Positions 22,028-34,408 of a stretch of DNA of 64,000 bases are shown here, in pieces. Every line of letters starts with the position of its first letter. The stretch's first letter is position 1. Source of the stretch: Carex sylvatica (lineage: Eukaryota; Streptophyta; Magnoliopsida; Poales; Cyperaceae); NCBI GenBank assembly GCA_964058845.1, contig CAXKVR010000026.1, positions 254,654 through 318,653 on the forward strand, written 5' to 3'. Under the pieces are notes generated by a model. The model was not told the origin of the DNA. It was given only the letters and a program-made list of their open reading frames with translations, and ran no database searches. The position numbers and the translations under genes were made by a program.

Positions 22028-23245
22028 GGGCCTATTCGGCAGTTCAGTATTTGATGGGAATAGATGGGGTATCGAATTAATTCCCCATATTTTTCCCAAG
22101 TCTGTTCAGAGGCTCCGTTTTTTCCCAAGCGTTACCCATTTATTTTTCATATCAATACCCAAGACAGTGTAAAATTATAGGAAAAACATCGCACTGTCAG
22201 ATCAATTTTTTATTTTTCCACAACGGCTCACTTTAGTCTCTCTCCTCTGTTTCCCTCGAATTCAATCCAAATCGGACAAAAAGTATGAATAATACGTCCA
22301 AGAATCTTATATAAATACCTCTAGCAGCTTTAAACTACTCTTGTGGGACTAATTATATATCCCAACTCTAGACTGCACTCGTTCCTTCTTCTTTTGTGAT
22401 TTTATTTACAATATTTTACTTCCTTTCACAAGGTGAGATTGAGATCTTCAAGCACACCACGTTAGCCTCTGTTTTTTTATATAAATTTAAATTTTTGCAA
22501 GTCGAACTTTTAAATTCATAAATATTATATTTATATAAAGTTGAACCTTTAAATTTGAATTTATTTATAAATATTTTCTCATTTTATTTGTACCCATTTT
22601 ATTAGTAATGTTTCTTCTATTTCATATTATTATGTAATCTATATTATTTAATTGCATTGTTATAATTTTATTAATAAAAATAATTGATAAGTATTGTTAT
22701 GTTATTGTTTAATTGATTTAATTCAATTTAATTAATAATTATTTTATTCATATCAAGTATTTTAGAAAGAAAATAGGATTTCCTACAACTATTTTTACGG
22801 TACAACCAAACACTCAATTGGTTAAAAAAGAAGTGATAAATATCATGAGGAGTGCATTTTACCGTGACTCAAATTGGTTAAAAATAGGATTTCCTACATC
22901 CATTAATTCATTGTAATTTTATATTTAATTATTTTTTTATATTAAGATAACTTTAACTTAATTGGTTAAAATCAATACAAATAGAATGCTATACTATTCA
23001 AAAATAATAATTAATAAAAAATTATTTATAACTAAACTAAACTAAACAAATAAATATACATATTTTAAATAAATAAAAAATTTCCACAATTAATTATCCC
23101 ATGATACAAACGAACACTAATTTTCTCATATTTTCATAATTAATCCCGTGCATTCCGTACCCGTGGGTTCTCATTTTTTTCAAAAGTGAATTTCTATTTT
23201 CATTCTCATTCCCATTCCATAATTCCGTGATATCCGAACGCACCC
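22028..23245. mobile_element. hAT-like non-autonomous element, about 1.2 kb
   Basis: The left end 'gggcctattcggcag' faces 'tatccgaacgcaccc' on the right, an imperfect inverted repeat of the kind common in plant hAT derivatives. A partial relative of its right half is at 590-743. No transposase ORF and no clear 8-bp TSD, so the borders are tentative. Confidence 0.45.
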
Positions 23246-24230
23246 TTACTTTGTTTGTTTTCTTGAGCTTTCCAAAAGCATGAGAGAGTGTGAGAGGCAA
23301 CTTGTGAGCTGGGCAACTGGCCGAAAAAAACAAATGTGAAGTTTTTAATTTAGCCTCTTGACAAAAACATGTTATCAAACATGAATATTTATTGATTATA
23401 CCTCTGTTTGTTTAATTTTTTATAGACAAGTCCTTCTGTGTTCAAACATATTTTGCTATGACCGTGCTAGACGTGATGTGTTCAGTCGTGTTGAAATTAT
23501 CTAAAATAAACACAATACGGCACAAAAACATCTTGACACAACACGTCTAACACCGGGTTCTGTGTCCTACTGTGTTCGAGCCCGTGCACGTTGTGTCGTG
23601 TTCATGTGTCGTATATTTTGTTATTCATTAGTTCTACATCAGTATTAGTAGGAGGTGAATGGGAATTCATATTCTCTACGGTACCGGACCGTGTACAATC
23701 CCAGTTGTTCCATAGTCATGTCGGTACTTATTTAGAACATAGAGATCTGTTTTGAAATTTGTGCCGGATTATAATGAACAACTCAGATCTCATTATGCTC
23801 GGTACTTATTTAGAGCAACTTAGATCTCATTATGTCGGTACTAATTTAGAACATAGAGATATGTTTATATCAGAGGAAAGGGAGAGAAGAGAATGAATCT
23901 TTTGTAATTGTAGGGATAAAAAACTTATACACTTGCAAAGCAAATTGCAAAAATTTACATGACATTGTTAGATAACTAATTAGTTTAGTAAGATTGAGAA
24001 TCTAATTAATGAAATTTGAGGAAAGAATAAATTGCTATGTCCCTCGTATAACGGTATGAGAAGGGAGACCAAGACAAACTTTCTTTTATTATTCTATATA
24101 CAAAAATTCCTTCTATAATTAGTTTGACTAGTCAAGGTATATTTCAACAAAACTCCAGTATGTCCGGTAAAAGTACTATTTAAAATATCGTAGCATGTTT
24201 CATTACCAAACCAGTATCTCATTTTGTATT
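23246..24230. other. Non-coding stretch with partial direct repeats
   Basis: Between 23720 and 23870 phrases such as 'tcggtacttatttagaacat' and 'cagatctcattatg' recur two to three times, a decayed local duplication. No gene seen. Confidence 0.45.
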
Positions 24231-25619
24231 GGGTAGTGTTATACTAAGTGCACAAATTGTATTTTTAGAGCTAAGAGAATTTTTTTTACTATAATATCTA
24301 ATTTACTCTTAGTTATTAAATTCTTAATAATCTCATATCTTTTTAATTCTATATATGTCTTTATTTATTAATATTAATCTTTGTAAGTGTGCATAAAAGG
24401 AAATCATTAAGTTCATTTGTATACTAATAAGGAAGTTTGCAGCATAATTTTATTAATACACAGAAATATTTACATGCTTAATTTTTATTTTTTTTGACAG
24501 AACCTAGAAGGCGTTTTTTTTTAGTAAAAATAAGAGTCTATGTCCATATTTGATTGATAGTTTTTGTTACAAAAGAGTTTGTAACTGTGAAAGTAAAACC
24601 AATGTGCTCAAAACATTTAAGTAGAAATATAAAGAAAGAACATAAACTGAAATCTACGAAATAAAAAGAAATTGAGAAATGAAATAAAGAAAAGAAAGCT
24701 TCAAGATAAAATCTAATTTATTGAGATAGTGGTTGTATTAGGCTGCTATTTTCCGTCCAAGTATTGCTTCTGTTGTTGTATTTCGCCAACAACAAATTAA
24801 AAATTACACCTGTTACTTATACATGAACTTGTACCAATGCACTAGGAATAAATTATTATATATTTTGCTTGTACTTGAGCATACAACAGACCAAAGTTTT
24901 GAGTTCCTTAACTGTAAAGATTTTTATTTTATTTTTAAGTATGCGACAGACGACTTAAAAAAGACAAGCTCACCTTCTAATTCAGTCATATAGCGAAAAA
25001 TGCAGTACATGTCTTCATGAAAAACAAGCCAGATATATAGGTCTTTCTTGGTTCCAAATCTTCTTCTACTGTAATGTCCAGTTTATGCACTTGTATGTGT
25101 TGACTGTTTGCATTTTGTTTTTCTATTTGTTGGCCCTTTTTTTTTAGACTTCAGTTGCACATTTTTATTGTCGATGGAGGTTAAATTTAGGTACAATCAA
25201 TTTATGCTGAATTGGCTCTTGATTGCACAATTAAAGGTAAATGGTGCACAATTGAGGGTAAATGGCACACAATCGCACAAAATTAATTAGGTACATACCA
25301 ATGCAGTACCTAACCAGTGATCTCTGAAATCTAAGTATGTTATACAATACCTTCCGGACTATCTGTCAAAAATAAAATAAAAATTAAGTTTGTAAATATT
25401 TCTGCGTATTAATTAATAAAATTATGCAGCAAACTTCCTTTAGTATATAAATGAATTTAGTGGTTTCCTTTCTTGCACACTTACAAGAATTAATGAATCA
25501 AGACAAATATAGCATTAAAAAGATGTGAAATTATTAAGAATTTAAAAACTAAGAATAAATTAAGTATTATGGTATAAAATATTCTCTTACCTCTCAAAAT
25601 CACAATTATAGCATTCCCC
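24231..25619. mobile_element. Non-autonomous MULE with about 250-bp inverted ends, 1389 bp
   Basis: The left end GGGTAGTGTTATA and right end TATAGCATTCCCC head long inverted arms: 24231-24490 matches the reverse complement of 25365-25619, for example 'ggaagtttgcagcataattt' against 'aaattatgcagcaaacttcc'. The flanks TTTTGTATT (24222-24230) and TTTTGTTTT (25620-25628) are a 9-bp duplication with one mismatch. The interior has no transposase. Confidence 0.75.
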
Positions 25620-25628
25620 TTTTGTTTT

Positions 25629-26006
25629 CCTCCTTTTCAATTTTGGGCCTTATATGGACTGTGCTCATTGGAACTCCAGTTCAAATTAATCAGGCTCTTC
25701 CTCTGTTTTTAGTTTCGGTCTTCGTTTTGGAATTTTTGTTCAACCGAGAATTGTATAGAATCATATGGTATTTCCTACTTTACATAATATCATATAATGG
25801 TCCCAAGTTAACAAATAGTGAAAAATATAGGGCACATCAGAAATTTGTAAAAAAATGGATCAGCATAAAATAAATATACGAAAGTTGTCTTACATATTTT
25901 TTTCAAGCCACAAGTTCATAAAGATTCACTATACATCATACATACTTATTCATGATACATATAATAAAACATATCCTTCCAAATTAAAATTAAAACAAAT
26001 GATTCT
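25629..26006. other. Short non-coding stretch 3' of the RLP pseudogene
   Basis: AT-rich, no feature recognised; it would include the 3' UTR of the former RLP gene. Confidence 0.5.
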
Positions 26007-26180
26007 TCAATTACCCCTTGGAGTTCGAGTAGTTTCAATCTTTCTCGCCCAAAAATTAATCTTCACATATATCATATCACCATACCAGTCTACGAAAGTA
26101 AACAAAGCATAACACAAATTTCTCTTGAAATAAAGAATGGCTATGAAGCCCCAAAAACTGACCGCAAAGAAATGAGAGAA

Positions 26181-26274
26181 AGAACCAAATAATATGAGAA
26201 AATCTATCTTTATACTTTTGTTCGTCAAGAACCAAATAATATGAGAAAATCTGTCTTTATACTTTTGTTCGTCA
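26181..26274. repeat. 47-bp tandem duplication in the RLP membrane-proximal region
   Basis: The unit starting 'agaaccaaataatatgagaa' occurs twice, 47 bases apart, with one base difference. Because 47 is not a multiple of three, the two copies are read in different frames; the downstream membrane helix is read only through the second register. Confidence 0.9.
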
Positions 26275-28325
26275 CTCATTTCATTTGGAGAAGGCTATGT
26301 TGTGCCAAGAGTAGGAACACAACTTTTTGACAGGGGAGGCCCACATAGATTCGGATTGCCTTTATAGCTGCTATTATCAAATGTACTAAATTGTGCTTCC
26401 ACACCTAATGTAGGTCCAGATAAATTGTTATATGCCACAGAGAAGGATTCTAGTGAGGTTAGTTTAGTCAGTTCTCTTGGTATTTCTCCGGTCAAAGAGT
26501 TGTGAGAGAGATCCAAACTTTCTAGTATGTGCAAATTGGATAACGAATTCGGTATTACACTGCTTAAATGATTGTTCGAAAAGTTCAGTGTTATTAACCA
26601 ATTCATTCGATCGATATTTTCGGTGATATTGCCTACTAGTTCGTTGGAAGACAAATCTATTACATACAGGATTGCTAAGATTTTTTGCCAATAAATATTT
26701 GACCTTCCTTTTGACATAAGTTCCAATCCGAAGTTCACTAATTCCTCGCTTTGCATGTCGAGATCAGATGTAATGTGTAAGAGAAAATTGGCATCACTGA
26801 ACTTCAACTCTCTCGATCCAAAAAGATATGTATTAGTTTCACCCAGGAAACTGACATTGTAGTGTGTTGATCCCATATCAATAATGCATGGTGGTATTTG
26901 TCCAGAAATATTGTTGTATGACAGATCTAGTATTCGTAAATATTTGAATTGACATATTTGTTCTGGTATATGTCCTCCGAACATGTTCTCTCTTGCTAGG
27001 AGTATATTGAGATTAGATTCCATACCGATCCAAATTGGAAGCTCTCCAGATAAATAGTTTTCTCCAATGTTAATGGCTCTTATAGAAGAAATATTCAGCC
27101 ATGTTATCGGAAAGTTTTCGGTTAGATTGTTTTGGCTCAGATCTACAATTTGTAAGTCTGATTGATTAGAGCAAGGAGGTGTTGATCCAGAAAGCTTGTT
27201 ATCTGAAAGGTCAAGGAACCAACGGTTTGGCACATCACAAATCTTCAACGGTAAGGATCCTTCTAAATTATTTCCACTTAATTTCAATGCTGAATATACA
27301 CTTCCAATGCAATCAGGTAGAATGCTGTTTAGTTTGTTGTTACTGAGATCCAACACGTGAAAACTGGCATTGCAAATGCTAAAAGGAATCTTTTCGCTTA
27401 TATTATTATCATTTAAAATTAAATTTATAGATTGAGTAAAGTTGAAACTACTAGTGAAAGATCCATATAACTTATTAAATGATAGATCCAGAATACATAG
27501 AGGATAAGGTTGAATCCTAGGAAAATTATTTTGTATATTATTAGTGAGATTGTTGAAAGATAAATCTAGAAAATATAAATTGCTTGTAGATATGAGTGGA
27601 AGAGGGCCATGAAAATAATTTTTTGATAAGTTAAGGGACATTAATTTAGGAAGCTTAATGATAATGTCAGCCGGTAATTCTCTGCCAAGATGGTTGTCAG
27701 ATATATCCAATATTGAGAGTTCTTTATGAGTTAAAAACGGAAGTTAAATAGGCCATGTGAAGAAGTTTTTGTGCAAATCTAATTTGATCAAATTCGTATT
27801 ATTTTCTAACAACCACACCACTAGAACAGGACCCTTGGAACAAGTATTAGAGAGGTCCAACACTTGTAATTTATGCTAAGAATGCAAGAAAATGGGATCA
27901 ACATTAAGAATACAATTAGCTAGTTCAAGAACTTCAAGCTGAAAAAGTAGACTCACAATTTCGACTTGAAAGTGTGATGATGCCCTTGTTGAGAGCCCCA
28001 GAGCTTGAAAATTAGAATGGTTCAAAAATGACCATATGGATAGATTCCCTTCAATCTTGTTATCTGACAAGGAAAGGTACCTTAGGGACAGAAGACTATT
28101 AAAAATAGAGGAGGGAAATTTTATTTGAAAATCATTATATGACAAGTCAACTAGTTTAAGAGAGGAAAGATTTCCCAAACAAAAATTTCCAGTAAAATGG
28201 TTGTCTGAAATATCTAACTCTTCAAGATTCTTCAGTCAACATAATCCTATAATATTAACAAGAAATATCATCAAATAAGATTAATCATGTGAAATTGATG
28301 AGGCCAATTACTATATGAATTGAGA

Positions 28326-28348
<23 letters not shown>

Positions 28349-28360
<12 letters not shown>

Positions 28361-28693
28361 TGGACTTGGGTGAGCCATGGCTCATCAAGCATTTGTACTC
28401 CACGCTGTATTTTCATTTTGAAAGTCCAAACGATCGATTCGAACCGTTAGATGTGATATCTATATTGAAATGTGCTTGGAGACCAAATTCTGGACCATCG
28501 AATCAGCAATTTTAAAAAAATGCTTAATAAATAGTAAAAAAAAAATCTAAAAAATGTAAAATTTGGTCTCCAAACATATTTCAATATGGAGAACAAGATG
28601 AACCGTTCGAATCGGTTGTTTGAGCTTTCAAAATAACTAAAATGAGTTATGGCTCACCAACGCGAAATAAGCCATGGCTCATTTTAGCCCAAC
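28349..28693. mobile_element. Core-sharing MITE, family C, in a TA repeat
   Basis: The left part 'ggtgagccatggctcat' is mirrored by 'aagccatggctcatttt' on the right, around the shared palindromic core ('gcttggagaccaaattct', 'aatttggtctccaaacat'). TA dinucleotides flank both sides, so a TA-type 9-bp duplication is likely but cannot be told from the repeat itself. It lies in an intron of the RLP pseudogene. Confidence 0.7.
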
Positions 28694-28711
28694 TATATAT
28701 ATATATATATA

Positions 28712-30390
28712 GGGAGAGAGAGAGAGAGAGAGAGAGATGGGCTACGGTACATTACAATATATAGGCATTTTTATACATTGGACTATAAATCACCGGATTA
28801 AAAGTCCAAATAACCGATACAAACAGTTCATCTTGTTCTCCATATTAATATGTGTTTGGAGACTAAATTTTATATTTTTTTAGAATTTTTTTACTATTTT
28901 TTTAGATTTATTTAAAATCGTTGTTTTTCAGACAAATCTGGACCATAAAAAAAAAATTTCAATAAATCTAAAAAAAATTTAAATTTTTTTCAAAAAAATA
29001 TAAAATTTGGTCTCCAAACATATCTCTTCTTCTTATTAAGGAGCTTAATGTCTAAATCTTGCAAGGGTCCTGATTTATTGATCTAAATTCGAATTGAATC
29101 TAAGCCATCTAAACAAATAATCTACCTTCTTTTGATTAAATACACTATTTTTCTGTATAAAAGTCTACATTTAGTTCAAATTGAATCCGCGGCACCTATT
29201 GCCACACATATTTGCAAACAACGAAATTTTTTCTCCAACCCGACCCTCTCTTCCTTTTTTGCCAACAAAATATTTTTCTCCCCAGCCCCGAGTCCCCGAC
29301 CCTCTCTTCCTCTCCCAGACCTAACCTAACCCTCTCTTCCTCTCTTCCTCACGCGATTTCACATATATTGCCGCCACCTCCAGCCCGACCCCTCTCTTTC
29401 TCTCTCACGGACCCCCTGCCTAAACCTCCTCTCACTTGTCAGATCGGAAGAGGAAACCCTAGATTCGGAAGAGGAAATTTAGAGGCGCAGCACAGTTAGA
29501 TCGTTCGAAAAAGAAACGATCCCTCTGCCTTGTGAACGGGAAATCAAGAGGCTTCTCAGTTTTCTCTCAAGAAATCCTAGATTGGATCTGTACAGGTAAT
29601 TTTTTTTGTTGATTTTTTATTTTCTTTTTTGCTGAATTGACTGCCTGATTAAGTTGAACTCCTTGAAGTATCAACTGTACCAAAAATTAGTAGAAGGTTT
29701 TTTTTTTACTAGATATTTAATTTATATTAAGTATTAGCAACCATACTTAGTGTCATGATATAAAAAATAGCATTGAAACATTCAATTTAGATAAGACCGG
29801 ATTAGCACAACTGACAGAAAAACAGAAGCAAGCTTCTCTTCCTTTATTAGTAACGTTATCTCTTTTGCATTCATGGGAGTAGGAGTGATGTTTTTGGGCC
29901 TTACAGGCATGCACATGAATTGCTCTTCCTTGTAGAGATATCATAGATGTACCAACTCAATTTTTTGGCATGATATTAGATTCAAATCGATTTATTATTT
30001 GAAATCATTGGCACTCAAAAATACATAATCATTTGAAATCATTTGAAATCATTGGAACTTAAAAATACATAATCATTGCATCATCAAATTAATACTAGAG
30101 ATAAAGATTTAAAGTAATTAAAAATTCAGAATCATATAAATTCTCTTTAGAGATCATGTTCCTCAATTTTTTAATAATAATTATTTTTATTGGAATAATT
30201 TTTCTTAATAAAAATATATTTTGTTTTCTTATAATATATCCCGTTGCATCGCACGGGCACGATACTAGTATTAATATAAATAACGAGATGAATGGTTTGC
30301 ATCGGTTATTTGGACTTTGAATCTAGTGATTTATAGCACAGTGTACAAAAATACATATACATTGCAATGTACGGTAGCCCATCTCTCTCT
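28712..30390. mobile_element. Core-sharing MITE, family D, split by a Helitron
   Basis: The left end 'gagatgggctacggtacatt' and right end 'tgtacggtagcccatctctc' are inverted repeats, each followed outward by TA tracts. The core matches other families. Removing 29023-30268 leaves about 433 bp and rejoins 'ctccaaacata' to 'tattaatat', like the uninterrupted core of family C. Confidence 0.78.
29023..30268 (+). mobile_element. Non-autonomous Helitron, 1246 bp
   Basis: It starts TCTCTTCTTC after a host A and ends GCACGGGCACGATACTAG before a host T. The 3' end has a hairpin (CCCGTTGC ... GCACGGG) seven bases before CTAG. Insertion between A and T without duplication is diagnostic, and the host MITE sequence is continuous once it is removed. 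No Rep/helicase ORF. Bases about 29220-29600 are pyrimidine-rich and then resemble the 5' UTR and first splice donor ('ctgtacaggtaatttttt') of a captured plant gene of unknown identity. Confidence 0.85.
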
Positions 30391-33165
30391 ATATATATAT
30401 ATATAGCTGGGCCCTTATTTCACTATTCTTTACAGCCCTGCCATCGATCAGTAGATGATTAGGAGCTAATACCACCAAGAATACTACTATTATGTTACTG
30501 TTCTATATTATACTATTTTGAGAAAATTGTATGATGTCAAACATCTATGATCTGCCTATGTAGAGATACTACAGAAAATATATAACTTTTTTCATCATAT
30601 TGCAAGAAGACCAATGTCCCAAATATAACTTGTTTCCTATTAACAACAATGTTTAATTGTGTATTACTTTGTAATTACCTTCTAATGATAAAGTGCCATC
30701 ATTTAGATCATTGTACGCCAACGAAAGGGCTTTTAGAGAAGACCAATGTCCCAAATCAAGATCAAAACTCCCATTAAACCCACACGCGCGTAGACTAACC
30801 ACCTCCAAATTTAGTGTACTTGTAAGCTCTGTCAAATTATTCCATCAAATTATCGGTCAAGAAAATAAAAGAAGCCTTATTGTTGCCATAAGTATAAAAT
30901 GGTTCATATTTATGAGAGGTTACCTTTGACAGGGACATTGCCTCCTATATAATTATGATCCAGATAAAGTGTTCGAAGTGATGATACTTTGGCTAAGGAG
31001 GAAAAGATGCTTTTAGGCAGTTGGTTCCATGAAAGATCTAGCATCTCTAGCTTAGTCAAATTGGACCAATATTCAAACCCTGACAAAAGAATACATGGAG
31101 AACCTTTATTTCTTAACCAATTAAAGAAGGAAAGCTCATTAAATAAATCATCTTCAATCTAATTTTGTTACCGTTGATGGGCAGACTGTTGTTCATATTA
31201 TTATAAAACAGATGTAGTGTACGAAGTGATGAAACACCAGCTAAATCATATATGATGCTTCCATCGGTTATAAGAAAAGTCTAAAATCTCCAACTTAGTT
31301 AAATTGGACCAGTTTCAATTCCTGAAAAAGAACAAGAAAATATCAACAATAATAAGTGATAGAACAATAACCGCATCATTCGTTAAGTAGATCGATTTCA
31401 TCGATATAAAATCTTTGTTTAAAGTCATTATGATAAGTTTGTTTAAAGTCTCTTCTTAACAGGAATAAACCTCAAATTAATGATCTCTTATTCTAATAAA
31501 CTAAGATAAATATTTTTTTGAGGTGGTTTTATTTTTTTTCTTTTTGTATTGCACTTGTTCTACTAGAAAATTCGCATATATACAGACAGGCCGTAAATAC
31601 ATAATTCTTAAACAAGAAAGGAAGGTGAAGATACATACCAACACCATTAGTACAATTGTATATGCCATGTGCAGCTAATGACAGATTTCTTAGGTGACGA
31701 AGAGGCAAGAACAAAGTGGCATTTAGTGAAATACCCCCCTGATTATAATCGATCCGGACATCATCATCAATGGAGCTGAGGTCAAGTTGAGTGACGTGGC
31801 TGGTGATTGGATCGCAGGTGACTCTTTCCCATCGGCAGCACTCATTGCCTTCCCATTTGCCATCTAAAGAGTGAATAGTAAAGGACATTGAAGCATTGAT
31901 GTGTAGAAGAGCCAACCTCTCATCTTCCCTGCACTGTATTGAGTGTGACCCGCTCACACATACATTCTCCCACTGTACAGGAATCAGAACCAGAACCAGA
32001 AAAGCTATTGCCAATAATAACTTCATTGCTTCTGCTGTGTTATTGAATATGGCTTGAACAGACTACATATGTGGCCTGATTTATAGGAGGATGAGGATGA
32101 TCTTAATTTGTTTGTTAGAAATAAATAAATTGACCAGCAATTGCGTAATGGACCGGTCACACTTGACGAGCGACTTGAAAATTGAAAGCTCTTCAAGAGA
32201 GAAAATGAACAGCTGGAGTATTATCATGTCACATCCGTATTTAAAGCAATGTAAAATATAGTTTATGCCTATGAACTATAAATTTAATTCAGATAATTTT
32301 CAATTGACAATTATATAGAAAATATAATTTATGCCTATCAATTATAAATTAGTCCAAATCATATTAATTAGTAAGAATTAAATAAAAATTATGTTTCAAT
32401 TATTAACATTGCTGTTTCAAAAATAAAAATAAACACTTTATTTAATGTGCTGTATCATTTAAAAAATATATTATAAGTGTCTTCTAGTTTCTGGATTTGT
32501 GACAACTAATGTAACATTGAAGAAATTAAGTTTGTATAAAGTGGAAACCATGTATTACCAATGAAGTAAAATTTCTATAAGATTTACATTCAAATTCGTA
32601 CATAGTTCATCCTAAAATACGTACTAGATTATAATTAGTGTGAATAAAGTGCAAACCATGTATATTACCAATAAAGTTTGAACCGTATAAAACAAATTTT
32701 GAACCATATAAAATATATTATTATATGATTCACATTAATTAATTAATTATATATATATAATTCGTACTTTAATTTAATAGTACAAAATATATATAATTTG
32801 GATCACAGTAAAAAGTTAGTCATGACAAGTCTCAATTAATTGGCACATCTCAATTAAGTCCAATTCACTGATATTCGTTCACTGCGTTTGACAAGTCTTA
32901 CGGGTACATGTGTGGTATATACTATCAGGTAAGCTAGGATTTCATTTTCGAGTAATGAAACCGGCAACAAACATCCAGCTCCAGGACCTTGGCTGGCATC
33001 GATCCTGTGAGGCAGCAAGCACAAGTCGTAGGGTAAAAGAGAAGAAGACATCGATCACCTGGTTCCTATGTGTGCCTCGTGGTTTCTATGGAGAGCGAAA
33101 TGCTAGCTAGGATCTTTCAAGGAATTCATGCAACTGCCACCAAACACGCTAACAGAGAATTATCA

Positions 33166-33585
33166 GAGTAGAACAAGGGTGTTTCTAACTCCTAAGTTTA
33201 TCAAGTCTATTTGTAAACTCAACTCTAAAACACATCGAATAAATTTCATATAATAAATTTGAACCGTTAAAACTCATCTACCTTATGAGTGATGGTCAAC
33301 ATCCAAAAATTTTTAAATTTCAAATTAAATTAGTATAAAGTCAAGCGGTCAAAATTAGAGGTTTATAAATTAATTTTAATGCATTTATTTTCTGAACATT
33401 TTGTACGACTTGACTCTATACAAATTTAATTTGAAAATTTAAAATTTTTGTATGTAGAAGCATCACTTATAAGGTAGATGAATTTCAACGATTCGGATTT
33501 GTCATTTAAAGATCATATGATAGATTTTAGAGTTGAATTTATAAAAATGTTTGATAAACTTATTAGTAACACCCTAGTTCTACTC
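33166..33585. mobile_element. MITE, family F, 420 bp
   Basis: Ends GAGTAGAACAAGGGTGTT and the inverted 'aacaccctagttctactc' head arms of about 150 bp. Flanks GAATTATCA and GATTATCA are a near-perfect duplication with one base gained or lost. The interior phrases 'aaattagtataaagtcaagc' and 'aagcatcacttataaggtag' recur at the window end (63680-64000). Confidence 0.7.
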
Positions 33586-34235
33586 GATTATCAAGAGGGA
33601 AGTCTGTGCATGGTAATTATTGTTGAAATCCTAGCAGACAGAATTATTATTCGTGGGGTAAAACTGTAAAAGCCATTTATTGTCCTTTGGAATAAACTCA
33701 GATTCTAACAGTGAACAATGATCTATTATTATTTAGATGTAACTGGAACACTTCTATTTTATTTTTGAAATGGTATGTATACAATTAATTAGTGTTATTA
33801 CACTGAAGTAACATCTTGTATAAATAACAAAAGTTGAACTCTTCCAGTTGTTCATTTTCCTCTGCATTAATTAACGCGCGTACCGTTTGACGGTTTGAGT
33901 TAATTTCCGTATCACACATTGTATGACCCTGGATTAGTCCACAATCCGTGACGTGAGTGATGAGTTATTTCTACAGTTCATTGCTCTTGACCATACATGA
34001 TACGTCATATGACCACTTGACCTTGACCCGCTCAGTCTCCATGCACTGCACCTAGAACCAGCAGCGCTACTGCCATTAACTTGCGGGTGAGGGAGGAGTT
34101 ATATATTAACTTATTACAATACATATTGCTTCTCTGATGTGATTAATGGCCATAACAGATTATGTGGCCTGATTTATAGGAGGAATTGTCTTTTTTTTTT
34201 AGAAATAAATTAATGATCCTGCAATGAATTAGCAA

Positions 34236-34408
34236 TATCATCTGAGATATCTCAAACTTTGAGTGTTTTTTCAAAAAATCTCAACGGTTCAAATATGTTC
34301 TGCACGAATCTCAAAGCACAAATAATATTGCCCCCCTGCGCTAGCTATCCCCGAATAGGAATCGTACACGTCGTTCATGCAAAAGTTGAGATATGTCAAA
34401 GGATCATA
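34236..34408. mobile_element. MITE, family E (inverted relative to 9117-9280)
   Basis: Inverted ends 'tctgagatatctcaaactt' and 'gttgagatatgtcaaagga'. Interior 'cacgaatctcaaagcacaaa' matches, in reverse complement, the family-E copies near 9.1-9.9 kb. Confidence 0.6.

Larger units (their letters stand above)
26007..32026 (-). pseudogene. Leucine-rich-repeat receptor-like protein (RLP) pseudogene
   Basis: Intact RLPs are cell-surface receptors with an extracellular LRR and one membrane pass and no kinase. Pieces: exon with signal peptide, LRR N-cap (ECCRWERVTC) and first LRRs, 31639-32026; a degenerate LRR exon about 31169-31314 with frameshifts and stops; 30924-31079; 30679-30828; then 28246 down to 26007 as one reading frame. 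The last piece holds about 20 LRRs, the RLP hallmark NPNLCGPPLSKSC, an acidic spacer and the membrane helix (HFFAVSFWGFIAILYF). This frame is cut by TGA (28236-28238), TAG (27876-27878), TAA (27744-27746) and TAG (26295-26297). The intron at 28247-30678 carries two MITEs and a Helitron. A truncated product from the N-terminal exons is conceivable but would be non-functional as a receptor. Confidence 0.9.

Noticed and set aside
25108..26112. Plus-strand ORFs of 60-85 aa
   Set aside because: They lie in a MULE or antisense to the RLP membrane segment; composition is that of AT-rich non-coding DNA.
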